Shown in pieces: positions 34,915 to 43,310 of a stretch of DNA of 64,000 nucleotides. The position numbers and the translations under genes were made by a program. Under the pieces are notes generated by a model, which was not told where the DNA came from, made no database searches, and saw only the letters and a program-made list of their open reading frames with translations. The DNA is from Erythrobacter tepidarius. GTDB taxonomy: Bacteria; Pseudomonadota; Alphaproteobacteria; Sphingomonadales; Sphingomonadaceae. The DNA lies in assembly GCF_002155695.1 (NCBI RefSeq), contig NZ_MUYJ01000001.1:1-64000 (forward strand), given 5' to 3'. Positions within the stretch are counted from its first letter, which is position 1; every line of letters begins with the position of its first letter.

Positions 34915-36385
34915 GGTTCATTGTCGCCGCGTTGTAGCTTGCCTCGGCCAATCGCCCGTCGCGCTCGGCGCGGATCGCGCGGATGCGGGCGTTGGCGGCA
35001 TCCTCCTCGCGCAGGTTGACGAGGAAGAAGTCGGCCGCGCCGAGACGGAAGCGGGTGCGCTCGGCCTCGACCATCCGGTTGGCCTGTTGCACCTCGGCGC
35101 GGGCGAGTTCGGTGAGCTTGCCCGCCGCGTCGAGCGTGACGAGGATATTGCCGACTTCGGTGGCGATCTGGTCGGCGATGCGGCGCTGGCGCAGCTCGGT
35201 CTCGCGCAGTTCGGCTTCGGCCCGCTGCAAGCGCCCGCGCGCCTCGCGCCGCTGAAGCGGGACAGTGAAGGTCAGTCCGACCACCGTGTCGGTGGAATCG
35301 AAACTGGCGTCCCCCGGCCCGATCGGGCCGAAATCGCGCGACACTTCGACGCTGGCGGTGAGCGAGGGGGCGAGATCGTTGCGGCGCAGCGCGATGCGGT
35401 TGTTGGCCCGCTCGATCGCGAGGCGGAAGGTCTGGAGTTCGGGCCGCTTCATGATCACCGCGCTGACGGGGGTCGCGGCGAGCTGTTCGGCCGGGGCGAT
35501 GGCCTTCATCCGCGCCATATCGGGCAGCATTTCGCGGGTCGGGACGATCAGCCGCCCGTCGCTGCCGCGCAGATAGAAGGACAGGCTGTTCGCCGCGATG
35601 TCCAGATCGCGGCGCGCCTGTTCCAGCAGCGTGCGGCGGCTCAGCAGGTTGCGTTCGTTCTCGGTCAGCGCGATGGCCGGTCGCGCGCCTTCGCGCACCT
35701 CGCGCGCAAGCCCCACCTGCCGTGCCTCGGCGATTTCGAGCAATTCCTCATAGACGCGGACTTCCTCGCCCGCCGCAACCCAGCGCCAATAGGCACGCAG
35801 CGCCTCGAGCTGGACGTTGAGCTGCACCAGCATCACATCGAGCCGCGCCTGACTGGCGGCGAGGCGCGTATCTTCGATTGCGAAGCGCCGGCTGTCGATG
35901 TCGCGATTGCGCAGCAGCGAGAACAGCGCGCCGACCTTGATTTCGCCCAGGCCGTTGGTGTTGAATTCGTTCTCATAGGTCGGAAAGGTGCCGTCGGACA
36001 GCCTGTAGCTGGCGAACACCTCGGCCCCGTAGGGACGCAAGGGCTGGCGCGCCTCGATCTTGCCAAAGCCGCCCGAATAGAAGCCGGTCAGGCGATCGTA
36101 ATATTCGCCCTTGAGCATGAGATCGAAGGCCCCGTCGGCCGAAAGCTGGTCCGAACGCGCGGCAGCCTCGCGCTCGAAGGCCTCGAGGATTGCGGGGAAG
36201 GTCAGCGCCGAGGAGCGCAGCACTTCCTCTGGCAGCAGCGGGCCAGTGGTCAGCGCCACCTCCAGCGGATCGCCGACCGGTGCGATGTCCTGCGCCAGCG
36301 CAGGCGCAGCCGGGATGGCGAGCGCCAACAGCACCGCACCGCACGCCAGCCCCGCACGAGAGGGAAGGGCAAGTCCGCGCGCCAT
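34892..36385 (-). CDS. TolC-family outer-membrane channel protein
   Basis: A 497-aa outer-membrane efflux protein (OEP/TolC family), signal peptide ending ALAQ. Two repeat halves carry long amphipathic helices, for example RLAASQARLDVMLVQLNVQLEALRAYW and RLQRAEAELRETELRQRRIADQI. These would form the trimeric periplasmic tunnel. The C-terminal repeat contains RFRLGAADFFLVNLREE, equivalent to the conserved RY/FxxG repeat. ATG 36385 is 2 bases after the HlyD stop, so it is the last gene of the ABC-HlyD-TolC operon. Confidence 0.88.
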   Translation of the reverse strand: MARGLALPSRAGLACGAVLLALAIPAAPALAQDIAPVGDPLEVALTTGPLLPEEVLRSSALTFPAILEAFEREAAARSDQLSADGAFDLMLKGEYYDRLTGFYSGGFGKIEARQPLRPYGAEVFASYRLSDGTFPTYENEFNTNGLGEIKVGALFSLLRNRDIDSRRFAIEDTRLAASQARLDVMLVQLNVQLEALRAYWRWVAAGEEVRVYEELLEIAEARQVGLAREVREGARPAIALTENERNLLSRRTLLEQARRDLDIAANSLSFYLRGSDGRLIVPTREMLPDMARMKAIAPAEQLAATPVSAVIMKRPELQTFRLAIERANNRIALRRNDLAPSLTASVEVSRDFGPIGPGDASFDSTDTVVGLTFTVPLQRREARGRLQRAEAELRETELRQRRIADQIATEVGNILVTLDAAGKLTELARAEVQQANRMVEAERTRFRLGAADFFLVNLREEDAANARIRAIRAERDGRLAEASYNAATMNLTALGLE

Positions 36386-36387
36386 CG

Positions 36388-37425
36388 TCACTTGGTCGCG
36401 GCAGGCGTGGTTTCGCCGGGCGGCAGCACCGGCGGGAAGCTGTTGAGCTGACGCCAGATCTCGTAGCCCACCGGCACGGTTTCCAGCAGCACCCAGGCTT
36501 GCGCCTTGGCCCCGAAGCGCACGAAGCGTTCTTCCGGCCATGGGTGCTTTTCGCGCTTGTCTTCGCGGATCAGCACGCGGAAGCGCCCGTCGGGTTGGGC
36601 CGACTGGTCGACCGCAATGACGATCCCGCCGAAGGTCCCGACCGCGACCGAAGGCCAGCCCGAGAACTGCACCGCCGGCCAGCCTTCGAACATCACCCGC
36701 GCCTTGTCGCCCGGCTTGACCAGCGCCACGTCGCGCCCGTCGATGAAGATTTCCACCACCCGTTCCGAGCTTACCGGCACGAAGGTCGCCAGCACGTCGC
36801 CGGCGCTGACCAGGGTCGAGGCATCGCCGGCGTTGAGGCTCTGGATGAAGCCGTCGCGCGGGGCGCGCAGGATCTGCGAGGACTGGCGCGCCAGGGCGAC
36901 ATCGGCGCGGTTGAGCGCGGCCTGCGCCGCGGCGACCTGCCCCTGCCGTTCGGCAACGCGGATCTGCGCCGCCTCGTAGTCGCGTCGGGCGGCAAGGCCG
37001 GCCTCATAGAGCTCGCGCATCCGCCGCTCGTCGAGCTGCGCGGTGGCGAGCGCGGCCTGAGCGGCTACAAGCTGGGCCTTGATCTGGCCGCGTTCGGCCT
37101 GCAGGCGTTCAACCAGCTGCGGATCGAGATCGGCAATCCGCACGATCGGATCGCCCTTCTTCACCCGGCTCCCGTCGCGCACATACCATTCTTCGATCCG
37201 GCCGGGCACCAGCGCGGTAATGCCCTGATTGCGCTCGCCGGGGTTGAGCGTGGTCACCGCGCCGCGCCCGGTCGCGGTCTGCACCCAAGGGGCGTAGATC
37301 AGGAATGCGAGAATCGAAAGGAAGGCGATCAGCAGCATGTAGAACACCGTGCGCATCACCCGCGGGATCGTGATCGATTCCAGCGCCGTGAAGCGGTGGG
37401 CCTGCCGTTGTTGCGGCGCGCTCAT
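36388..37425 (-). CDS. HlyD-family periplasmic adaptor
   Basis: A 345-aa membrane-fusion protein. A single membrane helix at about 25-47 anchors it in the inner membrane. The lipoyl/barrel-sandwich halves (ALVPGRIEEWYVRDGSRVKKGDPIVRI and ILRAPRDGFIQSLNAGD) flank an alpha-helical hairpin rich in Ala/Gln/Arg (about 105-195). It bridges the inner-membrane ABC protein and TolC. ATG 37425 overlaps the ABC stop (ATGA). The organisation matches a type I secretion adaptor rather than an RND adaptor. Confidence 0.88.
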   Translation of the reverse strand: MSAPQQRQAHRFTALESITIPRVMRTVFYMLLIAFLSILAFLIYAPWVQTATGRGAVTTLNPGERNQGITALVPGRIEEWYVRDGSRVKKGDPIVRIADLDPQLVERLQAERGQIKAQLVAAQAALATAQLDERRMRELYEAGLAARRDYEAAQIRVAERQGQVAAAQAALNRADVALARQSSQILRAPRDGFIQSLNAGDASTLVSAGDVLATFVPVSSERVVEIFIDGRDVALVKPGDKARVMFEGWPAVQFSGWPSVAVGTFGGIVIAVDQSAQPDGRFRVLIREDKREKHPWPEERFVRFGAKAQAWVLLETVPVGYEIWRQLNSFPPVLPPGETTPAATK

Positions 37426-39170
37426 GCCTGGTCTCCGTTCTCGCCCAGGTCGGCCGCGATGTTGCGCCGCTGCCGCCGCGCCTCGGAGAAGGCGGCAAAG
37501 CTGTCGAACCAGCGCTGCTGGTGGGCTTCGATGTGCAGGAAGCGGTCGCAGCCGAGCGCGGCATCGCGGTTGGAGAAATAGATCACCGTGGTATAGGCCG
37601 GTGCGCGCAGCGCGGCGAGCGCGCGGGCGAGATCCTCGGCCTCGATCAGATCAAACAGCCGCGTCAGCACCAGCACCCGCGGGCGGGCGAGGATCGCGCT
37701 GGCCAGCTTGAGCTTGAGCAGCTCGATCGTCGAAAGCGGATAGCCAGTCGCCGCGATCCGGGTGTCGAGCCCCTGTTCCAGCCCCGGTAGCACGGCGTCA
37801 AGGCCCACCGCCTTGAGCGCATCGAGCATCCGCCAGCTTTCACCCGTCGGGCAGGACAGGCTGAGATATTGGCGGATGGTCATCGGCACGAAGCTTGGCC
37901 GGTCGAGCACATAGATCGCCATGCGCAGATGGTGGGCCTCGATGTCCTTGATGTCCGTGCCGCCCATCGTGACATAGCCGGTGGCGGGCAGCTCGTAGAG
38001 CTTGAGCACATTGGTGAACAGGCGCTGGAGCCCGTGCTGGCTGGTCGAGGCCATCACCACCGCCCCGCTGGGGATGGTGAAGTCAAGCTCGGCGGTCTCG
38101 TAGCGGGCCCGTCCGCGCACCTGCCGGAACACGAGCGCGTGATCCTTGCCGGAGAGCGGATCGGCACCGCGCGGCTTTTCCTGCTCGATGTCGAAGAACA
38201 GCGACACTTCCTCGCCCGCGGCGCACATCTCGTAGAAATACTGGAGATAGGTGCCCAGCTGCGCCACCCCGAAGAAGGCCGCCGACAGCACCAGCTCGGC
38301 CGCGACCAGCTGGCCGAGCGTCAGTTCGAACTGGATCACCAGCCAGCCGCCGAGGCCCAGCAGCACGGCGCTGGCGGTGACATACATCAGCAGGAACGAC
38401 AGCGTCTGCGAGAAATGCTGGCGGAAATAGCGCCGCCGCGCATTGAGATAGGCGTGGGTCGCCTTGTCGGTCTGCTCGATGGCGTAATCGACCCGCTGCT
38501 GCGACTTGAAGAAGCCGTTGGACTCGCCGATCTGCTCGAGCCAGACGGCGGTGCCGTGCTTGGCATGGCTGACGTCGATCGCGGCGCGGATCGCGCGGCT
38601 GCCCCACATCAGCCACACCACCCAGATCAGCGCGATAATCACCAGCGTGAAGATCAGGAAAAGCGGGTGATAAAGTGACACCAGCACGAAACCGACGGCG
38701 ATGCTGAGCAGGATCGAGAAGCCATCGATGAACAGGATCGGCATCCGCGACATGATCACCATCACGTCGAAATAGCGATTGAACAGCGCGCCGCGGGTGG
38801 TGTCGGTGAAGAACGGGTTCTGGGCGTAGATCGCAATCAGCGAGATCTCGCTCACCATGCGCGCGTAAAAGCGCCGCGCGAACAGCTCCATCAGGTGGAT
38901 GCGCAGCGCATAGAGCAGCGAGGAAAACGCCAGCAGCACGAACAGCGTCACCGACAGCATCGCCAGCGGCGCGGGCATGGCCGTGTTGGCGACGGTGTTG
39001 ATCAGCATCTGCACCGAAATCGGCGTGGCCAGCGTCAGCAGGCTGATCCCCAGGCCATAGACCACGGCGAGCCAGTAGAAGCTGGTTTCGGGCCGGAGGA
39101 TTTCGGCAAAGATGCGGAAGAACCGCGTTAGCGATATCTGCGAGCCGTAAGAGGGGCTTTCAACCGCCAT
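37422..39170 (-). CDS. ABC exporter-like protein with degenerate nucleotide-binding domain
   Basis: A 582-aa half-transporter of type I secretion layout: six membrane helices (about 30-320) then a C-terminal domain aligning along its whole length with ABC ATPases of the HlyB/LapB kind. All catalytic motifs are lost. The Walker A position reads ASTSQHGLQRL (no GKS/T). The Q-loop position reads VLDRP, and the signature reads YPLSTIE instead of LSGGQ. Walker B reads VLVLTRLFDLIE, without the Asp-Glu pair. The H-loop reads YFSNRD (Asn for His). The frame is intact, codon use is normal and the adaptor and TolC genes are coupled, so it is a maintained protein and not a decaying gene. It may work as a scaffold or heteromer, or be driven otherwise. 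Confidence 0.88.
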   Translation of the reverse strand: MAVESPSYGSQISLTRFFRIFAEILRPETSFYWLAVVYGLGISLLTLATPISVQMLINTVANTAMPAPLAMLSVTLFVLLAFSSLLYALRIHLMELFARRFYARMVSEISLIAIYAQNPFFTDTTRGALFNRYFDVMVIMSRMPILFIDGFSILLSIAVGFVLVSLYHPLFLIFTLVIIALIWVVWLMWGSRAIRAAIDVSHAKHGTAVWLEQIGESNGFFKSQQRVDYAIEQTDKATHAYLNARRRYFRQHFSQTLSFLLMYVTASAVLLGLGGWLVIQFELTLGQLVAAELVLSAAFFGVAQLGTYLQYFYEMCAAGEEVSLFFDIEQEKPRGADPLSGKDHALVFRQVRGRARYETAELDFTIPSGAVVMASTSQHGLQRLFTNVLKLYELPATGYVTMGGTDIKDIEAHHLRMAIYVLDRPSFVPMTIRQYLSLSCPTGESWRMLDALKAVGLDAVLPGLEQGLDTRIAATGYPLSTIELLKLKLASAILARPRVLVLTRLFDLIEAEDLARALAALRAPAYTTVIYFSNRDAALGCDRFLHIEAHQQRWFDSFAAFSEARRQRRNIAADLGENGDQA

Positions 39171-39209
39171 GGCAGCCTTTCCGTCCTGAATCCGTGGTCT
39201 TGCGCCAGA

Positions 39210-39353
39210 TCATGCCTGCCCATGCGCCAGCGTGCGGCCCGGCAAGGCCCGGCCCGTGATGATCAGGTGCATGGCGCGCAACAGCGATTGCTGCAATGGA
39301 GAAATGGCCCAGCAGGCCGACGGTTCCGGCTTGGACGAGATGTGCAAATTCAT
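39210..39353 (-). CDS. Candidate 47-aa peptide upstream of the degenerate ABC operon
   Basis: A 47-codon frame beginning MNLHISSKPEPS and ending GRTLAHGQA, 39 bases upstream of the ABC gene on the same strand. Third-position GC is about 83%, above first (about 60%) and second (about 53%), the ordering of real genes in this genome. An in-frame TAG just upstream fixes ATG 39353 as first start. The ribosome-binding site is poor, with AGG about 11 bases upstream. It contains one Cys and a helical Leu-rich centre. It could be a substrate peptide, a leader or a chance frame. Confidence 0.4.
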   Translation of the reverse strand: MNLHISSKPEPSACWAISPLQQSLLRAMHLIITGRALPGRTLAHGQA

Positions 39354-39463
39354 GAAGATATGAACCTATGATATAGTATTGCGTATCATTCGCGTCTGGG
39401 CGAGCCCCTAGCGGACCAACCTTGCCTGTAGCTGAACCGCGAGGCTTGGGGCATGATGCTGCG

Positions 39464-40591
39464 ATGATTTCGGCCCGCCCAGACCCGCCTTGGCGCACGC
39501 TGTTGCTGGTTGGCGGCGGCCATGCCCATGTCGCGGTGCTGGCCGACTGGATCAGGCGCGGGGCGCCGCCGCGGGCACGCACCGTGCTGCTCACTCCCGA
39601 ACCTTGCCTGCGCTATTCGGGCATGGTGCCGGGCTGGCTCGCCGGGCAGCACGCGCAGGGCGAAGGGCTGGTCGATCTGGCGGCGCTGGCGCAGCGGGCC
39701 GGGGTGGAGTGGGTTCCGGGGCGCTGCGTCGCGCTCGATCCTGTGGCGCGAAATGTCACGACCGACAGCGGCAGGATCATCCGCTTCGACTTCGCCTCGC
39801 TCGACACCGGCGGGCAGGGGCGGGGCAGGGCGCTGCTGGGAGAAGACCCGCGGCTCATCGAAGTGCGGCCGATCGCGGCCTTTGTCGAACGGATCGCCGC
39901 GCTGCCTGCGCCGGCGCGGGTGGTGGTCGTGGGCGGCGGGGCGGGGGGTGTGGAGCTGGCCTTCGGGCTGCGCAACCTTGCCGGTACCGGGCAGCGCCCC
40001 GCGGTGAGGCTGGTGACGGGCGCAGCAGGCCTGCTACCCGGCTTTGCCGCCTGCGCGCGCGCCCGCGCGCTACGGGCGCTTGCGCGGCAGGGGATTGCGG
40101 TGGTCGCGGCAAATGCCCGCTTCGAGCGCGGGGCGCTGATGGCGGGGCAGGCATCGCTCGAACCAGCCGATCTGGTGATCGCCGCGACCGGCAGCGCCGC
40201 GCCCGCCTGGGTGCGCGCCTCGGGCGTCGCCACCGATGCGGACGGTTTCCTGAGTATCGACGCCCGTCATTCTTCGCTCTCGCACCCGCACATCCTGGCC
40301 GCAGGCGACATCGCCGCGCGCGCCGATCGGACGCTGGCCCATGCGGGGGTTCATGCCGTGAGGGCCGGGCCGGTGCTCGCGGCGAACCTGCGCGCGCTGC
40401 TTGGCGGCAAGGCTCCGCAGGCCACCTACCGCCCGCGCCGGCAGAGCCTATGCCTGATCAACGCGGGCGACGGTTCGGCGATCCTCAGCTACGGGCCGCT
40501 GTGCGCCGAAGGCCGCTGGGTGCTTGCGTTGAAACATGCAATCGACAAAGCATGGGTGGCGCAATACGCGAGGCTGGCGGTAACGGCGTGA
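39464..40591 (+). CDS. FAD-dependent pyridine nucleotide-disulfide-type oxidoreductase
   Basis: A 375-aa two-dinucleotide-fold flavoprotein. The FAD site is LLLVGGGHAHVAVL (about 11-24), the NAD(P)H site is VVVVGGGAGGVELAFGL, and the late HILAAGDIAARADRTLAHAGVHAV block contacts FAD. The HAHV variant and overall size resemble the flavoprotein domain found fused to or near SelD (selenide, water dikinase) and NDH-2-like quinone reductases. There is no redox Cys pair. No selD is in the window. ATG 39464 was chosen as the first start before the FAD motif. It is divergent from the export operon and just upstream of the TVP38-flavoprotein fusion. Confidence 0.82.
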   Translation: MISARPDPPWRTLLLVGGGHAHVAVLADWIRRGAPPRARTVLLTPEPCLRYSGMVPGWLAGQHAQGEGLVDLAALAQRAGVEWVPGRCVALDPVARNVTTDSGRIIRFDFASLDTGGQGRGRALLGEDPRLIEVRPIAAFVERIAALPAPARVVVVGGGAGGVELAFGLRNLAGTGQRPAVRLVTGAAGLLPGFAACARARALRALARQGIAVVAANARFERGALMAGQASLEPADLVIAATGSAAPAWVRASGVATDADGFLSIDARHSSLSHPHILAAGDIAARADRTLAHAGVHAVRAGPVLAANLRALLGGKAPQATYRPRRQSLCLINAGDGSAILSYGPLCAEGRWVLALKHAIDKAWVAQYARLAVTA

Positions 40592-40645
40592 CCGCCGGTG
40601 CGCCTTGGCCGAAAACAGGTCAGGCAAGCCGCTCCGGGAGGCCCC

Positions 40646-42787
40646 TTGAAAAAACTCGTCATCCTCGCTGCACTGGCCGCCGTTGTGGCCGCCTATTTCG
40701 CCTTCGATCTCGGCGACTACCTGACGCTGGCGGGCATCAAGGCCGGGGTGGCGCAGTGGGAGGCGTTCTATGCCGAAAACCCGCTGCTGGTGCTGGCGAT
40801 ATTCTTCCTTGCCTATGTCGCTGTGACGGCGGCCTCGCTGCCCGGTGCGGCGCTCATGACGCTGGCCGCGGGCGCGCTGTTCGGGGTGGTGACGGGGACG
40901 GTGCTGGTCTCCTTCGCCTCGACGCTCGGCGCGACGCTCGCCTTCCTCTCGGCGCGCTATGTCTTGCGCGACAGCATCGAGGCGCGTTTCGGCGAGCGGC
41001 TCAAGGCGATCAATACCGGGCTGGAGCGCGACGGGGCATTCTATTTGTTCAGCTTGCGGATGATCCCCGCGTTCCCCTTCTTCATGGTCAATCTGGCGAT
41101 GGGCCTCACCCGCATGCGCACCTGGACCTATGTCTGGGTGAGCCAGCTGGGGATGCTGCTTGGCACCATCGCCTATGTGAATGCCGGCACCCAGCTGGCG
41201 CGGATCGATACGACCAGCGGCCTGCTCTCGCCGGTGCTGATCGGCAGTTTCGTGTTGCTGGCGTTGGTGCCCTGGATCGCCAAGGGGATCATCGCCCTGG
41301 TGCGGCGGCGCAAGGCCTATGCCGGGTTCACGCGGCCCATGAAGTTCGATCGCAATCTGGTGGTGATCGGCGCGGGCGCGGCGGGCCTAGTGTCGGCCTA
41401 TATCGCCGCGACGGTCAAGGCGAAGGTGACGCTGGTCGAGGCCAAGGACATGGGTGGCGACTGCCTCAACACCGGCTGCGTGCCGTCCAAGGCGCTGATC
41501 AAGAGCGCCAAGGTCGCGCATCAGATGCGCCACGCTGACAAGTATGGCCTTGTTCCCAGCGAACCGCAGGTGCCCTTCAAGGCGGTGATCGCGCGGGTGC
41601 AGGAGGCGATCAAGGCCATCGCGCCGCACGATTCTATCGAGCGTTTCACCGGCCTCGGGGTCGATGTGGTCAAGGGCCATGCGCGGATCGTCGATCCTTG
41701 GACGGTGGAGATTGCGCGCGAAGATGGCACCACCCAGCGGCTCACCACCCGCTCGATCATCATCGCCAGCGGTGCCGAGCCGGTGGTGCCGCCGATCCCC
41801 GGGATCGAGAGATCGGGCTATCTCACCAGCGAAACGATGTGGGAGGCCTTCGCCGCAATGGACAGCGCGCCGGCGCAGGTGGTGGTGCTGGGCGGCGGGC
41901 CGATCGGATGCGAGCTTTCTCAGGCGCTTGCGCGGCTCGGCGCGAAAGTCTCTCAGGTGGAAATGGAAGACCGCCTGCTCGGACGCGAGGACGCGGATGT
42001 CGCGGCGCTGGCGCAAGCCGTGCTCGAGGCTGACGGTGTGAGCGTTCATACGGGCCACCGGGCGGTGCGGATCGAGGGCAAGGTGCTGGTCGCCGAACAT
42101 GGCGGGGCTGAGGTGCGGCTGCCCTTCGACACGTTGATTGTCGCGGTCGGGCGCAAGGCGCGGCTTACCGGCTTCGGGCTGGAGGAGCTTGGTGTGGGCA
42201 CGTCCAGAACTGCCCTCACCGACGAATTCCTTGCGACGCAGTTCCCCAACATCTTCGCCGCGGGCGATGTCGCCGGCCCTTACCAGTTTACCCACACCGC
42301 CAGCCACCAGGCTTGGTATGCCAGCGTCAACGCGCTGTTCGGCAGCTTCAAGAAGTTCAAGGCCGATTACCGCGTGATCCCCGCTGTCACCTTCCTCGAT
42401 CCCGAAGTCGCGCGCGTCGGCCTCAACGAGCGCGCGGCCGCCGAACAGGGGATCGCAGTGGAAGTCACCCGCTACGAGATCGGCGAGCTCGATCGCGCGA
42501 TTGCCGAAAGCGAGCCGCGGGGCTTCGTCAAGGTGCTCACCCCGGCGGGCGGCAAGGACAAGGTGCTGGGCGTCACCATCGTCGGCGCCCAGGCGGGCGA
42601 GCTCATCGCCGAATATGTGCTGGCGATGAAGCACGGCATCGGGCTCAACAAGATCTTGGGCACGATCCACGCCTATCCGACCATGGCCGAGGCCAATAAA
42701 TATGCCGCGGGCAACTGGAAGAAGGCGCACAAGCCCGAAGGTCTGCTGAAGTGGGTCGCGCGCTATCACGACTGGATGCGGGGCTAG
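40646..42787 (+). CDS. TVP38/TMEM64 membrane domain fused to mercuric-reductase-like flavoprotein
   Basis: A 713-aa fusion. Residues about 1-215 form a TVP38/DedA-like membrane domain with the SLPGAALMTLAAGALFG and RMIPAFPFFMVN motifs. Residues about 230-713 form a complete class I pyridine nucleotide-disulfide oxidoreductase: FAD site VVIGAGAAGL, redox disulfide Cys273/Cys278 in GGDCLNTGCVPSKAL, NAD(P) site VVLGGGPIGCE, and C-terminal HAYPTMAE catalytic His. There is no HMA domain and no C-terminal vicinal Cys pair, so it is not a true MerA. I chose TTG 40646 because GGGAGG lies 4-5 bases upstream; GTG 40598 is the alternative. It follows the flavoprotein gene closely. Confidence 0.88.
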   Translation: MKKLVILAALAAVVAAYFAFDLGDYLTLAGIKAGVAQWEAFYAENPLLVLAIFFLAYVAVTAASLPGAALMTLAAGALFGVVTGTVLVSFASTLGATLAFLSARYVLRDSIEARFGERLKAINTGLERDGAFYLFSLRMIPAFPFFMVNLAMGLTRMRTWTYVWVSQLGMLLGTIAYVNAGTQLARIDTTSGLLSPVLIGSFVLLALVPWIAKGIIALVRRRKAYAGFTRPMKFDRNLVVIGAGAAGLVSAYIAATVKAKVTLVEAKDMGGDCLNTGCVPSKALIKSAKVAHQMRHADKYGLVPSEPQVPFKAVIARVQEAIKAIAPHDSIERFTGLGVDVVKGHARIVDPWTVEIAREDGTTQRLTTRSIIIASGAEPVVPPIPGIERSGYLTSETMWEAFAAMDSAPAQVVVLGGGPIGCELSQALARLGAKVSQVEMEDRLLGREDADVAALAQAVLEADGVSVHTGHRAVRIEGKVLVAEHGGAEVRLPFDTLIVAVGRKARLTGFGLEELGVGTSRTALTDEFLATQFPNIFAAGDVAGPYQFTHTASHQAWYASVNALFGSFKKFKADYRVIPAVTFLDPEVARVGLNERAAAEQGIAVEVTRYEIGELDRAIAESEPRGFVKVLTPAGGKDKVLGVTIVGAQAGELIAEYVLAMKHGIGLNKILGTIHAYPTMAEANKYAAGNWKKAHKPEGLLKWVARYHDWMRG

Positions 42788-42876
42788 ACGCTTATTGAAG
42801 TTCACAACCCCCTCGCTTTCGATGATGGTTTCGGCGAATACTGACGATCGGGCGTTTGGTATCTTGGGAGAAGCGT

Positions 42877-43251
42877 GTGAGAGAGTTGATGATCTCAAGG
42901 GCGGGGCCCGGCATCGTCGCCCTCATCGTGCTTGGAATACTATTGGTTCTATCGCCCTCAGACGCCGCAGTCTTAATCGGTGGCGGAGCAGCTCGACTGA
43001 TAGATCCACCTATGCTGTTGCCCGTCATTGCTGGAATGTACCCTAGCAATCTGCGGTGGTGGGGTGCGCTAGGCCTACTCTTGGTTGGTTCAACATTAGG
43101 TCATCTCACCTTGTCACCACTCTCGGACAGTGCAACGAGCGAAGTTTTGCGAGTGACGGCCACGATTGGTGGAATTCTAGTTGGCGCAATATTCATCTCA
43201 ATTTCGCATTTTGTCGCCCTAGCGTTTCAGCGAACGCAAAAGCCGACATAA
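42877..43251 (+). CDS. Small membrane protein of lower GC, unknown function
   Basis: An integral membrane protein of about 124 residues with three to four hydrophobic helices (GIVALIVLGILLVLSP, the LGLLLVGSTLGHL region and IGGILVGAIFISISHFVALAF). No family is recognised. GTG 42877 with GGGAGAA upstream is the likely start; TTG 42856 and ATG 42889 are alternatives. The surrounding 42790-43310 segment is near 50% GC with codons such as TTA, AGT and ATA that neighbours avoid, suggesting recent acquisition. It sits alone between the fusion flavoprotein and the nucleoside permease. Confidence 0.55.
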   Translation: MRELMISRAGPGIVALIVLGILLVLSPSDAAVLIGGGAARLIDPPMLLPVIAGMYPSNLRWWGALGLLLVGSTLGHLTLSPLSDSATSEVLRVTATIGGILVGAIFISISHFVALAFQRTQKPT

Positions 43252-43310
43252 TGCGTAGAGATCCGACCAATGCTCCGAGTTGCTTTTTCGAGCAGAAGGA
43301 CGCGTAGAAT

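Noticed and set aside
37422..39170. Calling the ABC gene a pseudogene because its ATPase motifs are missing
   Set aside because: No frameshift or internal stop, normal codon use and tight coupling to two intact partner genes; motif loss looks selected or tolerated, not decay.
40646..42787. Mercuric reductase and a mercury-resistance operon
   Set aside because: No HMA domain, no C-terminal vicinal cysteines and no merR, merT or merP nearby.
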